From positions 62,001 through 126,000 of the forward strand of contig CAWDNP010000007.1 of NCBI GenBank assembly GCA_963803755.1: a stretch of 64,000 nt of DNA. The letters run 5' to 3'. Below, in pieces: positions 41,510 to 49,177 of this stretch (position 1 is its first letter; each line of letters opens with the position of its first letter). This stretch comes from CAVUPF01 sp963803755 (GTDB lineage Bacteria > Actinomycetota > Thermoleophilia > Solirubrobacterales > 70-9). Position numbers and translations under genes: made by a program. Below the pieces are notes generated by a model. It was not told the origin of the DNA and made no database searches. It worked only from the letters and a program-made list of their open reading frames with translations.

Positions 41510-41537
41510 AAAATTTATACCATGCCAAATAAAACTT
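41510..41537. promoter_or_regulatory. AT-rich operator/promoter of mntR-mntH
   Basis: AAATTTATACCATGCCAAAT and the following AAAACTTT contain the imperfect palindrome TTTATaccatgccaaATAAA, directly before the mntR start. It is the only AT-rich patch nearby and a good candidate autoregulatory metal-repressor box. Confidence 0.45.
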
Positions 41538-41606
41538 TGTTGTGTAGCTGAAAATAAGTCTGCCGCTGTCTGCGCTCGCTCTCAAACAACCCGGCCTGGA
41601 TGATCC

Positions 41607-41903
41607 TCATCGCAACGTGCGTTTGCCTGCGCTGGGCTCGGTGGAGGGCGGCAGTGAGGAGTTAGCGGAGTCCCGGCGGAGCTCCCTGACCTCCTCTTCC
41701 AGTCGCTCGACCCGGCCTTCGAGGCGCTCCACCTGGTTTGCCAGCGCCAGTAACACCTTGACGCAGGCATCGCGCCCGGAGTCATAGATCGCCTCGGCCT
41801 CGACGCGGTCCATGCCGCCAGGGCTCGCCGCAGCCGGTACGGGGCCTGCTTATGTCAACTGTTCGCCTGAGCGATGCGGGAGGCGGGGTGACTGAACGCT
41901 TAC
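41607..41903 (-). mobile_element. IS66-family element, 5' end remnant
   Basis: The minus strand begins with the IS66-type terminal GTAAGCGTTCAG at 41903. About 80 bp later ATG 41813 starts a transposase N-terminus: a coiled coil (ALANQVERLEGRVERLEEEV) and SSLPPSTEPSAGKR, the classic IS66 TnpC leader. Everything beyond about 41600 is gone. The terminus lies 30 bp from the tRNA-Leu fragment. Confidence 0.75.
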
Positions 41904-41932
41904 CGAAAAGGTTTGATTTCCGGGTATTTCTA

Positions 41933-42091
41933 GTGCGGCTGAGAGGATTCGAACCTCCACGGACCTAACGGTCCACAAGGCCCTCAACCCAAGCGATCGA
42001 CGTCACCTCAGGCTTGTGTGGTGTTTCTGAAGTGCTCTCAGGTTACCTGAGGTGCTCTCAGGTTCTCTCAGTTTGGGCCCCAGAATGGGCC
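41933..42091 (-). repeat. tRNA-Leu(GAG) 3' half plus integrase arm repeat, copy A
   Basis: The minus strand reads GGGTTGAGGGCC, a variable arm, then GGAGGTTCGAATCC and GCCGCAC: anticodon loop with GAG through the T-arm to the 3' end of tRNA-Leu. No 5' half is present. To the right comes the shared arm AAGCGATCGACGTCACCTCAGG and three TCAGGTT/ACCTGAGGT boxes, then TTTGGGCCCCAGA. It is repeated at 54888 and 56733. Copy A differs in its variable arm (GGACCGTTAGGTCC). A likely tyrosine-integrase attachment site. Confidence 0.8.
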
Positions 42092-42141
42092 CACGGGCAA
42101 GTCGATCTCAGACCTTCCAGGAACACTTCGCCGCGCTCGCG

Positions 42142-42540
42142 TCAACCCGGCGCGAGCCGCAGCTTGGTATGACGAGCGATCGTAAGGAAGTCCGTGTCCT
42201 CGCACAGCAGCTCGGCCTCGTTGCGGATCGCGACCGCGGCGATCAGGCAGTCGGTGAGCTTGCGAGGAGTCTCGCCTCCACTGCGACAGAGTCGGTATAG
42301 CTCGGCCGCTCGCTCATAGTCTGTAGGTCCCTCCACGACGAGGAACCGAAGGCCGTAGAGCAGGCGCCGCAGCCGGTCGCGGTCGGCGTTGTCGCGAGCA
42401 CCGGCGAGGATCTCCATCACGACCACATCGGTGCTCGCCAGGTCAGCCTTCTCCTTAAGCGCGGAGCGCAGGCGCAGATGAACGGGACTGCCGGTGGCAC
42501 GCAGGAACTCCACCCAGGCGGAGCTGTCGACGAGGATCAC
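42142..42540 (-). CDS. vapC: VapC-family PIN toxin
   Basis: A ribonuclease toxin of 132 residues. MILVDSSAWVEFLRATGSPV has the first Asp, VVVMEILAGARDN the Glu, and KLTDCLIAAVAIRNEAELLC with CEDTDF the remaining acidic residues. Complete active site, normal length. It overlaps the antitoxin stop by 4 bp. First gene pair right of att copy A, about 50 bp from its end. Confidence 0.88.
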   Translation of the reverse strand: MILVDSSAWVEFLRATGSPVHLRLRSALKEKADLASTDVVVMEILAGARDNADRDRLRRLLYGLRFLVVEGPTDYERAAELYRLCRSGGETPRKLTDCLIAAVAIRNEAELLCEDTDFLTIARHTKLRLAPG

Positions 42541-42749
42541 CGCTCGGCGATCTCTTCGGGAGAGCGGATCTCCGTGAGATCGCCGGCCCAGCCGGCTCCC
42601 TCCATCCCGAGCGCCTCCTCCGGGCTCATCGACTCGCCGACCAGTCGGCGCAGCGCCAGGTCAACTGCCTCGCGTTTGCTGTGGAGCCGGTAGAGGCGTA
42701 TCGCGCTCTCGACCAACCGATCATCAATCTCGATGTTCGTCCGCGTCAT
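42537..42749 (-). CDS. vapB: VapB-family antitoxin
   Basis: A 70-residue antitoxin. MTRTNIEIDDRLVESAIRLY and SKREAVDLALRRLVGES form a ribbon-helix-helix DNA-binding domain; the tail (GDLTEIRSPEEIAER) should block the toxin. I chose ATG 42749; ATG 42758 (MVDMTRT) is possible. An inverted repeat covers the promoter just upstream. Confidence 0.82.
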   Translation of the reverse strand: MTRTNIEIDDRLVESAIRLYRLHSKREAVDLALRRLVGESMSPEEALGMEGAGWAGDLTEIRSPEEIAER

Positions 42750-42759
42750 GTCCACCATA

Positions 42760-42777
42760 ATACACCTAGAGGTGTAT
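42760..42777. promoter_or_regulatory. VapB operator palindrome
   Basis: ATACACCT-ag-AGGTGTAT: perfect 8-bp arms with a 2-bp centre, ending two bases before the alternative vapB start. This fits a ribbon-helix-helix operator for autoregulation. Confidence 0.6.
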
Positions 42778-42897
42778 GGCCGCACCGAATCGCGTCCGGT
42801 GCCGTCCCGTGTTATGACTCCTTCGCCACAGTGGCCGACAGCTCAGGGGCGGTGCGGTTTCGGATTCGCGCCGGTATTACCTGTTAGTCTTACCTGC

Positions 42898-43113
42898 ATG
42901 AGAGTCACGCAGAAGGGCCAGGTGACGATCCCTCTCCCCGTCAGAGAAGCGCTCGGCATCCACCCGGGCACCGAGGTGAGCTTCGAGCTGGATCGCAAGG
43001 GCGCGCGGCTCGTCACGGGCGAGGAGCGGGCACGAAAGCAGGTGGCTGCGATGCGCGGCGCTGGCGACGTGGCGCTCAGCACCGATGAGATCCTGGCGCT
43101 CACTCGTAAGTGA
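42898..43113 (+). CDS. AbrB/MazE-type antitoxin
   Basis: A 71-residue protein of the SpoVT-AbrB fold: MRVTQKGQVTIPLPVREALG, then PGTEVSFELDRKGARLV. The C-terminal half (LSTDEILALTRK) is the toxin-binding tail. ATG 42898. It overlaps the toxin start by 4 bp. The direct repeat TTACCTGttagtcTTACCTG immediately before the ATG may be its operator. Confidence 0.82.
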   Translation: MRVTQKGQVTIPLPVREALGIHPGTEVSFELDRKGARLVTGEERARKQVAAMRGAGDVALSTDEILALTRK

Positions 43114-43526
43114 GCTACCGTCCAGGCACGTTCGTCGACAGCAGCGTCCTGCTCGACGTCTTCACCGAGGACGAGCGCTGGCTTGAGTGGTCAGAGGAGT
43201 CGTTGGCCGAGGCGATCGCCACCGGCCCCATCGTGATCAACGCGGTGGTCCTGGCCGAGGTGGCTCCACGCTTCTCGCGGATCGAGGACCTGGAGGCGGC
43301 GCTGCCTGAGCAGCTGATCGTCGAGGAGCTGCCGCGGCTCGCCGCCTTTCTCGCCGGGCATGCCCACGCCTCCTACCGTCGTGCCGGCGGTGCACGTGAG
43401 CAGATTCTCGCCGACTTCCTGATCGCTTCTCACGCCGCAGTCACGGGGCGGCCGCTGCTCACCCGCGATCCGCGGCGAGTTGCGATCTATCTGCCCGGAG
43501 CGGAGTTGATCTCGCCCGAGGGTTGA
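43110..43526 (+). CDS. PIN-domain toxin
   Basis: A VapC-like ribonuclease of 138 residues partnering the AbrB-type antitoxin. FVDSSVLLDVFTEDERW has the first Asp, VVLAEVAPRF the Glu, and ILADFLIASHAAVTGRPLLT with RDPRR the later acidic residues. GTG 43110 overlaps the antitoxin stop. Complete domain. The second TA pair of the island. Confidence 0.85.
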   Translation: MSYRPGTFVDSSVLLDVFTEDERWLEWSEESLAEAIATGPIVINAVVLAEVAPRFSRIEDLEAALPEQLIVEELPRLAAFLAGHAHASYRRAGGAREQILADFLIASHAAVTGRPLLTRDPRRVAIYLPGAELISPEG

Positions 43527-43769
43527 GGGACGATTGAGGGTTTCCCCCGTGGACTGCGGCTGCTCATAAAGCAGCCAGGATTGCTCAGGGAGCGCTGCTG
43601 GATCTGGTTGACGTAGCGCCGCCAATTGCTGATCAGCCGTTTCGGCTTATCGTCCAGAGCGACAGCACTGAGCCAGGGGCGCCCCGCGCGCTCGCTTAGC
43701 TGCCGAAAGCAGCGGTCGGGGATACTCAATGCAGGATGCCCGATGAGTCCACGACCTCCGGACGCCCGA

Positions 43770-43946
43770 GCCGTACTCGTTCTCGATCACCGCGATCTTC
43801 AAGCCATGCTGCTCGGTCAGGATGCGATTCAACAGGGTTGTCTTGCCGGAACCGAGAAACCCGGTCAGCACGGTGACGGGCGTCTTCTGGGCGGACGGGT
43901 TGCCATGTGCTGGACTCCTTTGCGTAGAGGGCTTGAAGATCCTCAC
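43770..43946 (-). pseudogene. COG0523/CobW-family GTPase, N-terminal fragment
   Basis: The minus-strand frame reads AQKTPVTVLTGFLGSGKTTL, LNRILTEQHGLKIAVIENEY, then similarity ends near 43775. This is the Walker A start of a G3E GTPase; the CxCC metal motif and the rest are missing. COG0523 proteins are often Zur-regulated zinc chaperones (family knowledge), which fits the zinc locus beside it. No clean start codon in frame: a nearby ATG with AAAGGAG is in another frame, so an indel is also likely. Confidence 0.65.
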
Positions 43947-43949
43947 GGC

Positions 43950-44073
43950 GGATCTCCGACGCCGCGAGATGCAACTTGTGCTGAAACGTCGGGCGGCCTT
44001 CGGCGGCGATCAGAACGATCGTCTCAAGCGGTGGACAGCCGGGCTGCGAGCAGCGCAGCTCGCTGACCACCAC
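43950..44073 (-). CDS. small conserved protein with Cys pair, next to GTPase fragment
   Basis: From GTG 44073: MVVSELRCSQPGCPPLETIV and LIAAEGRPTFQHKLHLAASE, about 40 residues before the frame runs into the GTPase fragment without its own stop. A short C-x5-C-Pro-Pro-x-Glu-Thr protein of this type is familiar to me from other genomes, with no known function. Probably a partner of the GTPase; its end is damaged. Confidence 0.4.
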
Positions 44074-44232
44074 TGACCTCCTCACCGAGCCTCCACAACT
44101 CTCGCGCCCACCCCCGCACGCGAGCGAGGGCCTGCGGGTCGCTCTTGATCGGCGGGTCGAGGAAACTCACCCTCACCCTAACAAGAAAAAGTCCTACTCT
44201 TGTCTTATTAACGCGCGCTAGGATATGAGACC

Positions 44233-44682
44233 ATGTCTACCAACGGAAATGCATCGGAGTGGGCCGAGCACGCCCGCGCAGTGCTCAACCAGGCCGGGCA
44301 CCGAAGCGGTGGCGCGCGCAACGCGATCATCAACCTGCTCGCCGAGCAGTCATGCGCACTGAGCGCGCTCGAGATCGAAGATCACCTGCGCGCGAGCAGC
44401 AGGCGGGTCGCCCGCGCGAGCATCTACCGCATCCTCGAGCTGCTGCAGGAGCGAGGGCTCGTCGCGAGACTGGAGCTCGGCGACGCGAGCGCACGCTACG
44501 AGCTGGTGGACCCGGGCGGCGCGCACCATCACCACCTGCTCTGTGACTCCTGCGGCAACCTCGTCCCCTTCGACGACAGCGACCTGGAGCGCTCGATCGA
44601 CCGACTCTCCCGTCGTCTCGGGTTCCGCACCCACGACCACGAGGTGATCCTCCGCGGCGACTGCAACGCCTGCCAGAACTAG
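44233..44682 (+). CDS. Fur-family regulator, probably Zur
   Basis: A metal-responsive repressor of 149 residues. The winged helix spans SALEIEDHLRASSRRVARAS to IYRILELLQERGLV. The metal core GGAHHHHLLCDSCGNLVPFD is followed by a second Cys pair in GDCNACQN, so the structural zinc site is intact. ATG 44233. Neighbouring zinc genes suggest Zur rather than Fur. AT-rich DNA just upstream (AAGTCCTACTCTTGTC) may hold its own box. Confidence 0.82.
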   Translation: MSTNGNASEWAEHARAVLNQAGHRSGGARNAIINLLAEQSCALSALEIEDHLRASSRRVARASIYRILELLQERGLVARLELGDASARYELVDPGGAHHHHLLCDSCGNLVPFDDSDLERSIDRLSRRLGFRTHDHEVILRGDCNACQN

Positions 44683-44767
44683 ACCCCCGGTCGCAAACAC
44701 CGCGCCCGTTGCAGGTGCCAACCGTCGTCAGGAGCGGGGCCCGACATATGGCTCGCTTAGAAGGATC

Positions 44768-44833
44768 CTCCTAGTGATCTGAGTCGTTGATCCGCCGACA
44801 ATAGGAGGAACTAACGACTCAGGTCACTAGTAG
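44768..44833. repeat. long inverted repeat (stem-loop)
   Basis: Left arm CTAGTGATCTGAGTCGTT (44771-44788) and right arm AACGACTCAGGTCACTAG (44813-44830) pair with one mismatch; a few more bases extend the stem on both sides. The loop is 24 bases. It lies between the Zur gene and the repeated promoter box, so it could be a terminator, a regulator site or the end of a mobile element. Confidence 0.65.
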
Positions 44834-44860
44834 GAATCAGACTCAATCTTATGTTATGGT
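44831..44860 (+). promoter_or_regulatory. repeated promoter/operator box, copy 1
   Basis: TAGGAATCAGACTCAATCTT followed by ATGTTATGGT, matching 45471-45500 at 26 of 30 positions. It stands ahead of the znuB fragment; its twin stands ahead of znuA. Probably a duplicated metal-regulated promoter. Confidence 0.5.
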
Positions 44861-44934
44861 GGGGTGGTGCAATTCTCCCTGCGCGAGCTCAGACTCGACG
44901 GGTGTGCCCCCTCGACGGCAGCCCGGATGGCGTC

Positions 44935-45216
44935 GTGAGCGGTCCTCTCGGTTCGCTGTTCGCCTCCGGCTTCTTCGAGAGCGACGCAGTGCGTATCGCC
45001 TGCGGCGTGGGGGCACTGGTCGCGGTCATGTGCGGCGTCGTGGGCGTCTTCACCGTCATGCGCGGGCAGTCTTTCGCTGGGCACGCCTTCAGTGACACCG
45101 GGGCCACCGGAGGCTCAGGAGCCTTCCTGCTCGGCGTGGGGCCGCTGTGGGGGTTCGTCGTCATTGACCTCCTCGCCGCAACGGCGATGGAGATGATCGG
45201 CATCCAAAGAGCCCGC
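44935..45216 (+). pseudogene. ZnuB-like permease fragment (partial duplicate)
   Basis: From GTG 44935 the protein reads SGPLGSLFASGFFESDAVRI and GVFTVMRGQSFAGHAFSDTG, ending at IDLLAATAMEMIGIQRARE. It is close to the first 95 residues of the permease half of the ZnuC-ZnuB protein (GVFTVMRGQSFAGEAFGDIG there). At about 45217 it fuses to a Fur-like fragment on the opposite strand. A truncated duplicate, non-functional as a transporter. Confidence 0.7.
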
Positions 45217-45221
45217 GAGCT

Positions 45222-45432
45222 CCAGGCGGTATGCGAAGCCGTGGCGATCAAGCAGCTCCAGGGCGTGGTAGATCGTGCCCCGCGCTACCGGCGTCGATGC
45301 CCGCAGCTGGTTCTCGAGTTCTTGTGCGGTGATGGGACGCTCAGCGCCCGCGAGAGCGTGCAGCACCCGCAGACGTGGGAGCTGTGTTGATGGCCAGCGC
45401 GCCGTAGCTCCTCCAAGACGGACACGATCCAT
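45222..45432 (-). pseudogene. Fur-family regulator fragment
   Basis: The minus-strand frame reads LPRLRVLHALAGAERPITAQ and ELENQLRASTPVARGTIYHA, LELLDRHGFAYRLELAG, the winged-helix part of a Fur regulator. It stops at the junction with the znuB fragment, losing the whole metal-binding domain. Orientation is opposite to the permease fragment. Non-functional as a metalloregulator unless the DNA-binding half alone acts. Confidence 0.6.
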
Positions 45433-45470
45433 CTCTCACGACACACCCCGGCAGCCTCCCTCCGGACAGG

Positions 45471-45500
45471 TAAGAATCAGACTCAATACTATGTTAGGGT
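45471..45500 (+). promoter_or_regulatory. repeated promoter/operator box, copy 2 (znuA)
   Basis: TAAGAATCAGACTCAATACT followed by ATGTTAGGGT, about 65 bp before the znuA start. TATGTT would serve as -10. Shared with 44831-44860; the likely binding site of a neighbouring Fur-family protein. Confidence 0.5.
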
Positions 45501-45563
45501 GTCTCCCGCCCGCGCTCGGGCCAGCGTCGTGGACGTCATCCACCATCTGATCGAGGTCTGCCA

Positions 45564-46550
45564 ATGAAGATCGCCGCACGAAGTTCTCTGCCCCGTTTCA
45601 GTGTTCTTGCTGTGCCTGTAGCGATGCTGCTGGTCGTGTTCCTGGTCGCGGGATGCGGTGGCAGCTCGTCCTCGTCCTCCTCGGCAGCGGGCTCGACTAC
45701 CTCAGCCGGCGCCAGCTCGAGCGCTCCGATCACGGCTGTTGCGGCGGAGAACGAGTACGCGAATGTGCTCGAACAGATCGGCGGCAAGTACGTGAAGGCC
45801 ACGGCTATCGAGAGCAACCCGAACACCGACCCCCACACGTATGAGGCGAGCGCGAGCACAGCGCAGGCTGTCTCGGGCGCGAAGTTGCTGATCGAAAACG
45901 GTGTGGGCTATGACACCTTCATGAAAAAGATCGCGTCGGCCTCACCTGACTCTTCGCGGAAGGTCATCAACGTGCAGCAGCTGCTCGGCCTGCCGGAATC
46001 GACTCCCAACCCGCACCTCTGGTACAAGCCGGAAACGATGCCGGCGGTGGCCAAGGCACTGGTCAGCGACCTGTCGGCCCTTGACCCCGCTCATGCGGCC
46101 TACTTCCAGGAAAACGCCAAGAAGTTCGAAGCATCGCTGCAGCCGTGGTACAAGGCGCTGAAGGAATTCAGCAAGCGTTATCCGAACACGACGGTCGCGA
46201 CCACCGAGCCGGTCGCGGACTACATGCTCGAAGCGGCCGGGATCAAGAACCTGACGCCGTTCAGTCTGCAGGCGGACATCATGAACGGCACCGACCCCGC
46301 GCCGCAGAACGTGAGCCTCCAGAACAGCCTGTTCTCCGGGCACAAGGTCAAGATATTCGTCCACAACCAGCAGGTCACGGACTCGCTCACCGAATCGTTC
46401 GTCAAGGCGGCGAAGAGCGCGGGAATTCCCGTGGTCGGGGTGTACGGGACGATGCCGACCCCCGGCTATGACTACCAGTCGTGGATGCAGGCTGAGGTCA
46501 AGGCCCTGGAAAAGGCGGTCTCTGAACACGTCTCGACCGAAAAACTGTGA
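45564..46550 (+). CDS. znuA: zinc/manganese ABC transporter substrate-binding lipoprotein
   Basis: A cluster A-I solute-binding protein of 328 residues. The signal ends in lipobox LVAGC, followed by a Ser/Ala linker. NPNTDPHTYEASASTAQ supplies a metal-ligand His, SARNGVGYD-like ENGVGYDTFMKK and STPNPHLWYKPETM give others, and VYGTMPTPGYDYQSWM closes the site. The long His loop of enterobacterial ZnuA is absent. ATG 45564. Precedes the ATPase-permease gene by 16 bp. It captures Zn or Mn outside the membrane; zinc is favoured by the neighbours. Confidence 0.88.
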   Translation: MKIAARSSLPRFSVLAVPVAMLLVVFLVAGCGGSSSSSSSAAGSTTSAGASSSAPITAVAAENEYANVLEQIGGKYVKATAIESNPNTDPHTYEASASTAQAVSGAKLLIENGVGYDTFMKKIASASPDSSRKVINVQQLLGLPESTPNPHLWYKPETMPAVAKALVSDLSALDPAHAAYFQENAKKFEASLQPWYKALKEFSKRYPNTTVATTEPVADYMLEAAGIKNLTPFSLQADIMNGTDPAPQNVSLQNSLFSGHKVKIFVHNQQVTDSLTESFVKAAKSAGIPVVGVYGTMPTPGYDYQSWMQAEVKALEKAVSEHVSTEKL

Positions 46551-46566
46551 ACCGGGTGCTCCTCCG

Positions 46567-48312
46567 GTGAGCCAGAGCATCCTCCAGGTGCAGGGCGTGG
46601 GAGTGCGGCTGTCCGGTCGCACGATCCTCGACCGGGTGAGCTTCGACATCGCGCCCGGCGAGTTCACCGGGCTGATCGGATCCAACGGGGCGGGCAAGAC
46701 GACCCTGTTCCGCGTGATCCTCGGCCTGCAGGCCACGAGCGCGGGAGACGTCCTCATCGCAGGACGCTCCCGCGCCGGAAGACACCGGCAGGTGGGCTTC
46801 GTTCCGCAGAAGTTCCTGCTTGACCCGGACCTGCCTCTCAGGGCGAGGGATCTCGTGGGCCTCGGTCTCGACGCGCACCGCCTGGGGGTGCCCCGGCCTT
46901 CCCGAGTGCGCCGCGCACTGGTCGAGGAGATGCTCGAGGCGGTTGACGCCGGACGGTTCGCCGACACCCGCGTCGGCCGCCTCTCCGGCGGGGAGCAGCA
47001 GCGAACCTTGATCGCGCACGCGCTGATCGGCCGTCCTCGCCTGCTGCTTCTGGACGAGCCGTTGGCGAACCTGGATCTGCGTAGCGCTCACGAGGTCGTC
47101 GGGCTGCTCGCGAGGATCGCACGGGAGCAGGAAATCGCGGTGCTGATCTCAGCGCACGAGATCAACCCTCTGCTCGGAGTGATGGACCGTATCGTCTACC
47201 TCGCCGCCGGCCGCGCCGTCAGCGGCACGACCGATGAGGTTGTGCGCGCCGACGTGCTCAGCAGGCTCTACGGCCACCACGTCGACGTGCTGAACGTCCA
47301 CGGGCGTGTTCTGATCGTGGCGGGCGCCGGTGAGGAGACGGATCTCGCTGGGCACGAGGGCGCGTTCCCGGAGGACGACGGTGGTCTCGTGAGCCCCCTC
47401 GTGGCAGCGATCCTAGCCCCGGGGTTCTTCGGCAGCGAAGCCGTCCACATCGCCCTCGGCGTGGGAACGCTCGTCGCGATCGTCACCGGGGCGGTCGGCG
47501 TGTTCACCGTCATGCGTGGCCAGTCGTTCGCGGGTGAGGCGTTCGGCGACATCGGCACCACCGGGGGCTCCGGCGCGTTCCTGGCCGGCGTCGGCCCGCT
47601 GTGGGGGTTCGTGGTCGCCAACCTGCTGGCGGCCGGCGCGATGGAGGCGATCGGTATCCAGCGCACCCGCGGTCGGGACCTCGCCACCGGGATCGTGCTC
47701 GGCGCCTCGATCGGCCTCGCTGCGTTGTTCCTTTACCTCACCACCACCGAACAGAGCACCACCGGCGCGACCGTCACGATCCTGTTCGGCTCGGCATTCG
47801 CGATCACGCGCTCGACCGTCCCGCTGATCATGCTCCTCAGCCTGCTCGTGCTCGGGCTGGTCCTGGTGCTCTACCGTCCGCTGCTGCTCGCCACGGTCAG
47901 CCCCGAGATGGCAGCCGCACGCGGAATAGCCGTCCGCACGATCGGGACTCTCTACCTGCTCGCGCTCGCGCTCGCGGCCGCGCTGGCGGCGATCACGATC
48001 GGCTCGATCCTCGGCACCGCGCTGCTCGTCGGCCCGGCCGCGAGCGCGCTGCGCCTGACGAAGCGGCCGCTGATGGCGATGCTCACGGCCGCCGGGATCG
48101 GGATCGGCGCGATGTGGCTCGGGATCGTGCTCGCCTACGACAGCTTCGAATGGCCACCCTCCGGGCACGGGTGGCCCATCAGCTTCTTCGTCGTGAGCAT
48201 CGTCTTCGTGCTCTACCTTCTCTCCGGCTTGCCCGAGCGCCGCCGCAGACATCGCTCAGAAGACCAGCGCGACGCCCTGCCGGCCGAGGCCGCTGCCCGG
48301 GAGAGTCGGTAG
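46567..48312 (+). CDS. fused metal ABC transporter ATPase-permease (ZnuC-ZnuB)
   Basis: A single open frame of 581 codons. Residues 1-240 are the ATPase: Walker A IGSNGAGKTTLFRV, signature RLSGGEQQRT, Walker B LLLLDEPLANLD and ISAHEI. After a linker (GEETDLAGHEGAFPEDDGG), residues 275-570 are an ABC-3 permease with about eight helices (VGVFTVMRGQSFAGEAFGDI, LLVGPAASALRL). ZnuC and ZnuB are normally separate. GTG 47389 inside, with GGAGG 13 bp ahead, could start a separate permease, so both forms are possible. The start is GTG 46567. Confidence 0.85.
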   Translation: MSQSILQVQGVGVRLSGRTILDRVSFDIAPGEFTGLIGSNGAGKTTLFRVILGLQATSAGDVLIAGRSRAGRHRQVGFVPQKFLLDPDLPLRARDLVGLGLDAHRLGVPRPSRVRRALVEEMLEAVDAGRFADTRVGRLSGGEQQRTLIAHALIGRPRLLLLDEPLANLDLRSAHEVVGLLARIAREQEIAVLISAHEINPLLGVMDRIVYLAAGRAVSGTTDEVVRADVLSRLYGHHVDVLNVHGRVLIVAGAGEETDLAGHEGAFPEDDGGLVSPLVAAILAPGFFGSEAVHIALGVGTLVAIVTGAVGVFTVMRGQSFAGEAFGDIGTTGGSGAFLAGVGPLWGFVVANLLAAGAMEAIGIQRTRGRDLATGIVLGASIGLAALFLYLTTTEQSTTGATVTILFGSAFAITRSTVPLIMLLSLLVLGLVLVLYRPLLLATVSPEMAAARGIAVRTIGTLYLLALALAAALAAITIGSILGTALLVGPAASALRLTKRPLMAMLTAAGIGIGAMWLGIVLAYDSFEWPPSGHGWPISFFVVSIVFVLYLLSGLPERRRRHRSEDQRDALPAEAAARESR

Positions 48313-48315
48313 GCC

Positions 48316-49137
48316 GTGTTCTCCGGGTTCATGGTCAATGCTTGGGAGGTCGCGAGCATCGTCGCGGTCGTCGCCGGGGTCGTCGGATTCTTCACCGTCC
48401 TCAGGGGTTCGGCGTTCGCCGCGCACGCGATCCCCAATGGATCCTTCGCTGGCGCGGCCGGCGCGAGCCTGATCGGGGTGAGCACGCTTCTCGGGCTCGG
48501 TGTCTTCTCGCTCGCCGGCGCGCTCGGCATCGGAGTGCTTGGCCGTAGGGGACGCCACGACGTCGCGACCGCGCTCGCGCTCGTGATGATGCTCGGCCTC
48601 GGCTCTCTGTTCCTCAGCTTCAGCGAAGAGTACGCACCAGCCGTCTACTCGCTGTTGTTCGGGGAGGTCCTCGGCATCTCGAGCAACGACATCGCCCCTA
48701 CGGCGATCCTCGGCCTCCTGTGCGTCCTCGCGATCGCCGTCCTCTACCGTCCGTTGATGCTCTCCTCGGTCCTCCCGGAGGTCGGCGAGGCGCGCGGCGT
48801 GAGTAGCTTCCGCATGGAGATGCTGTTCCTCGTCGTCCTCGCGCTGGCGACCGCGATGACCGTGCCCGTTGTCGGGACGCTGTTGATCTTCAGTCTGATG
48901 ATCGGCGCGCCCGCCGCCGCTCGCTCGTTCACCGACCGCCCGCTCGTGGCGATGGGCCTGTCGGTGGCATTCGCGCTGCTGATCGTATGGTTCGCAATCG
49001 CCGCCTCCTATGAAACCGACTACCCGGTCGGGTTCTTCGTCGGCAGCGCGAGCGCCGCCTCCTACGCGCTCGGGCGTTTGTGGGCGGCAGCGCGCAACAG
49101 ACGGACGGCCAGGCGCAAGCCGCTTAGTCCAGCGTAA
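48316..49137 (+). CDS. znuB: metal ABC transporter permease, second copy
   Basis: An ABC-3 family permease of 273 residues and about eight helices. GFFTVLRGSAFAAHAIPNGS corresponds to the TVMRGQSFAG region of the fused permease. MTVPVVGTLLIFSLMIGAPA AAR is the conserved coupling helix region. GTG 48316 follows the fusion gene stop by 3 bp. With the fused permease it may form a heterodimeric channel; a homodimer is usual in this family. Confidence 0.87.
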   Translation: MFSGFMVNAWEVASIVAVVAGVVGFFTVLRGSAFAAHAIPNGSFAGAAGASLIGVSTLLGLGVFSLAGALGIGVLGRRGRHDVATALALVMMLGLGSLFLSFSEEYAPAVYSLLFGEVLGISSNDIAPTAILGLLCVLAIAVLYRPLMLSSVLPEVGEARGVSSFRMEMLFLVVLALATAMTVPVVGTLLIFSLMIGAPAAARSFTDRPLVAMGLSVAFALLIVWFAIAASYETDYPVGFFVGSASAASYALGRLWAAARNRRTARRKPLSPA

Positions 49138-49177
49138 CCCCGAAGCGTGGGCTCAGGACGGCGTGCCGTCCTATCGA

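Noticed and set aside
41933..42030. Complete tRNA-Leu gene at the att repeat
   Set aside because: The 3' half folds well, but no GTGCGGC-type 5' acceptor strand or D-arm follows; the 5' half has been replaced by element sequence in all three copies.
43487..43729. 80-codon minus-strand frame downstream of the GTPase fragment
   Set aside because: It overlaps the end of the PIN toxin and has no recognised motif; probably random coding potential.
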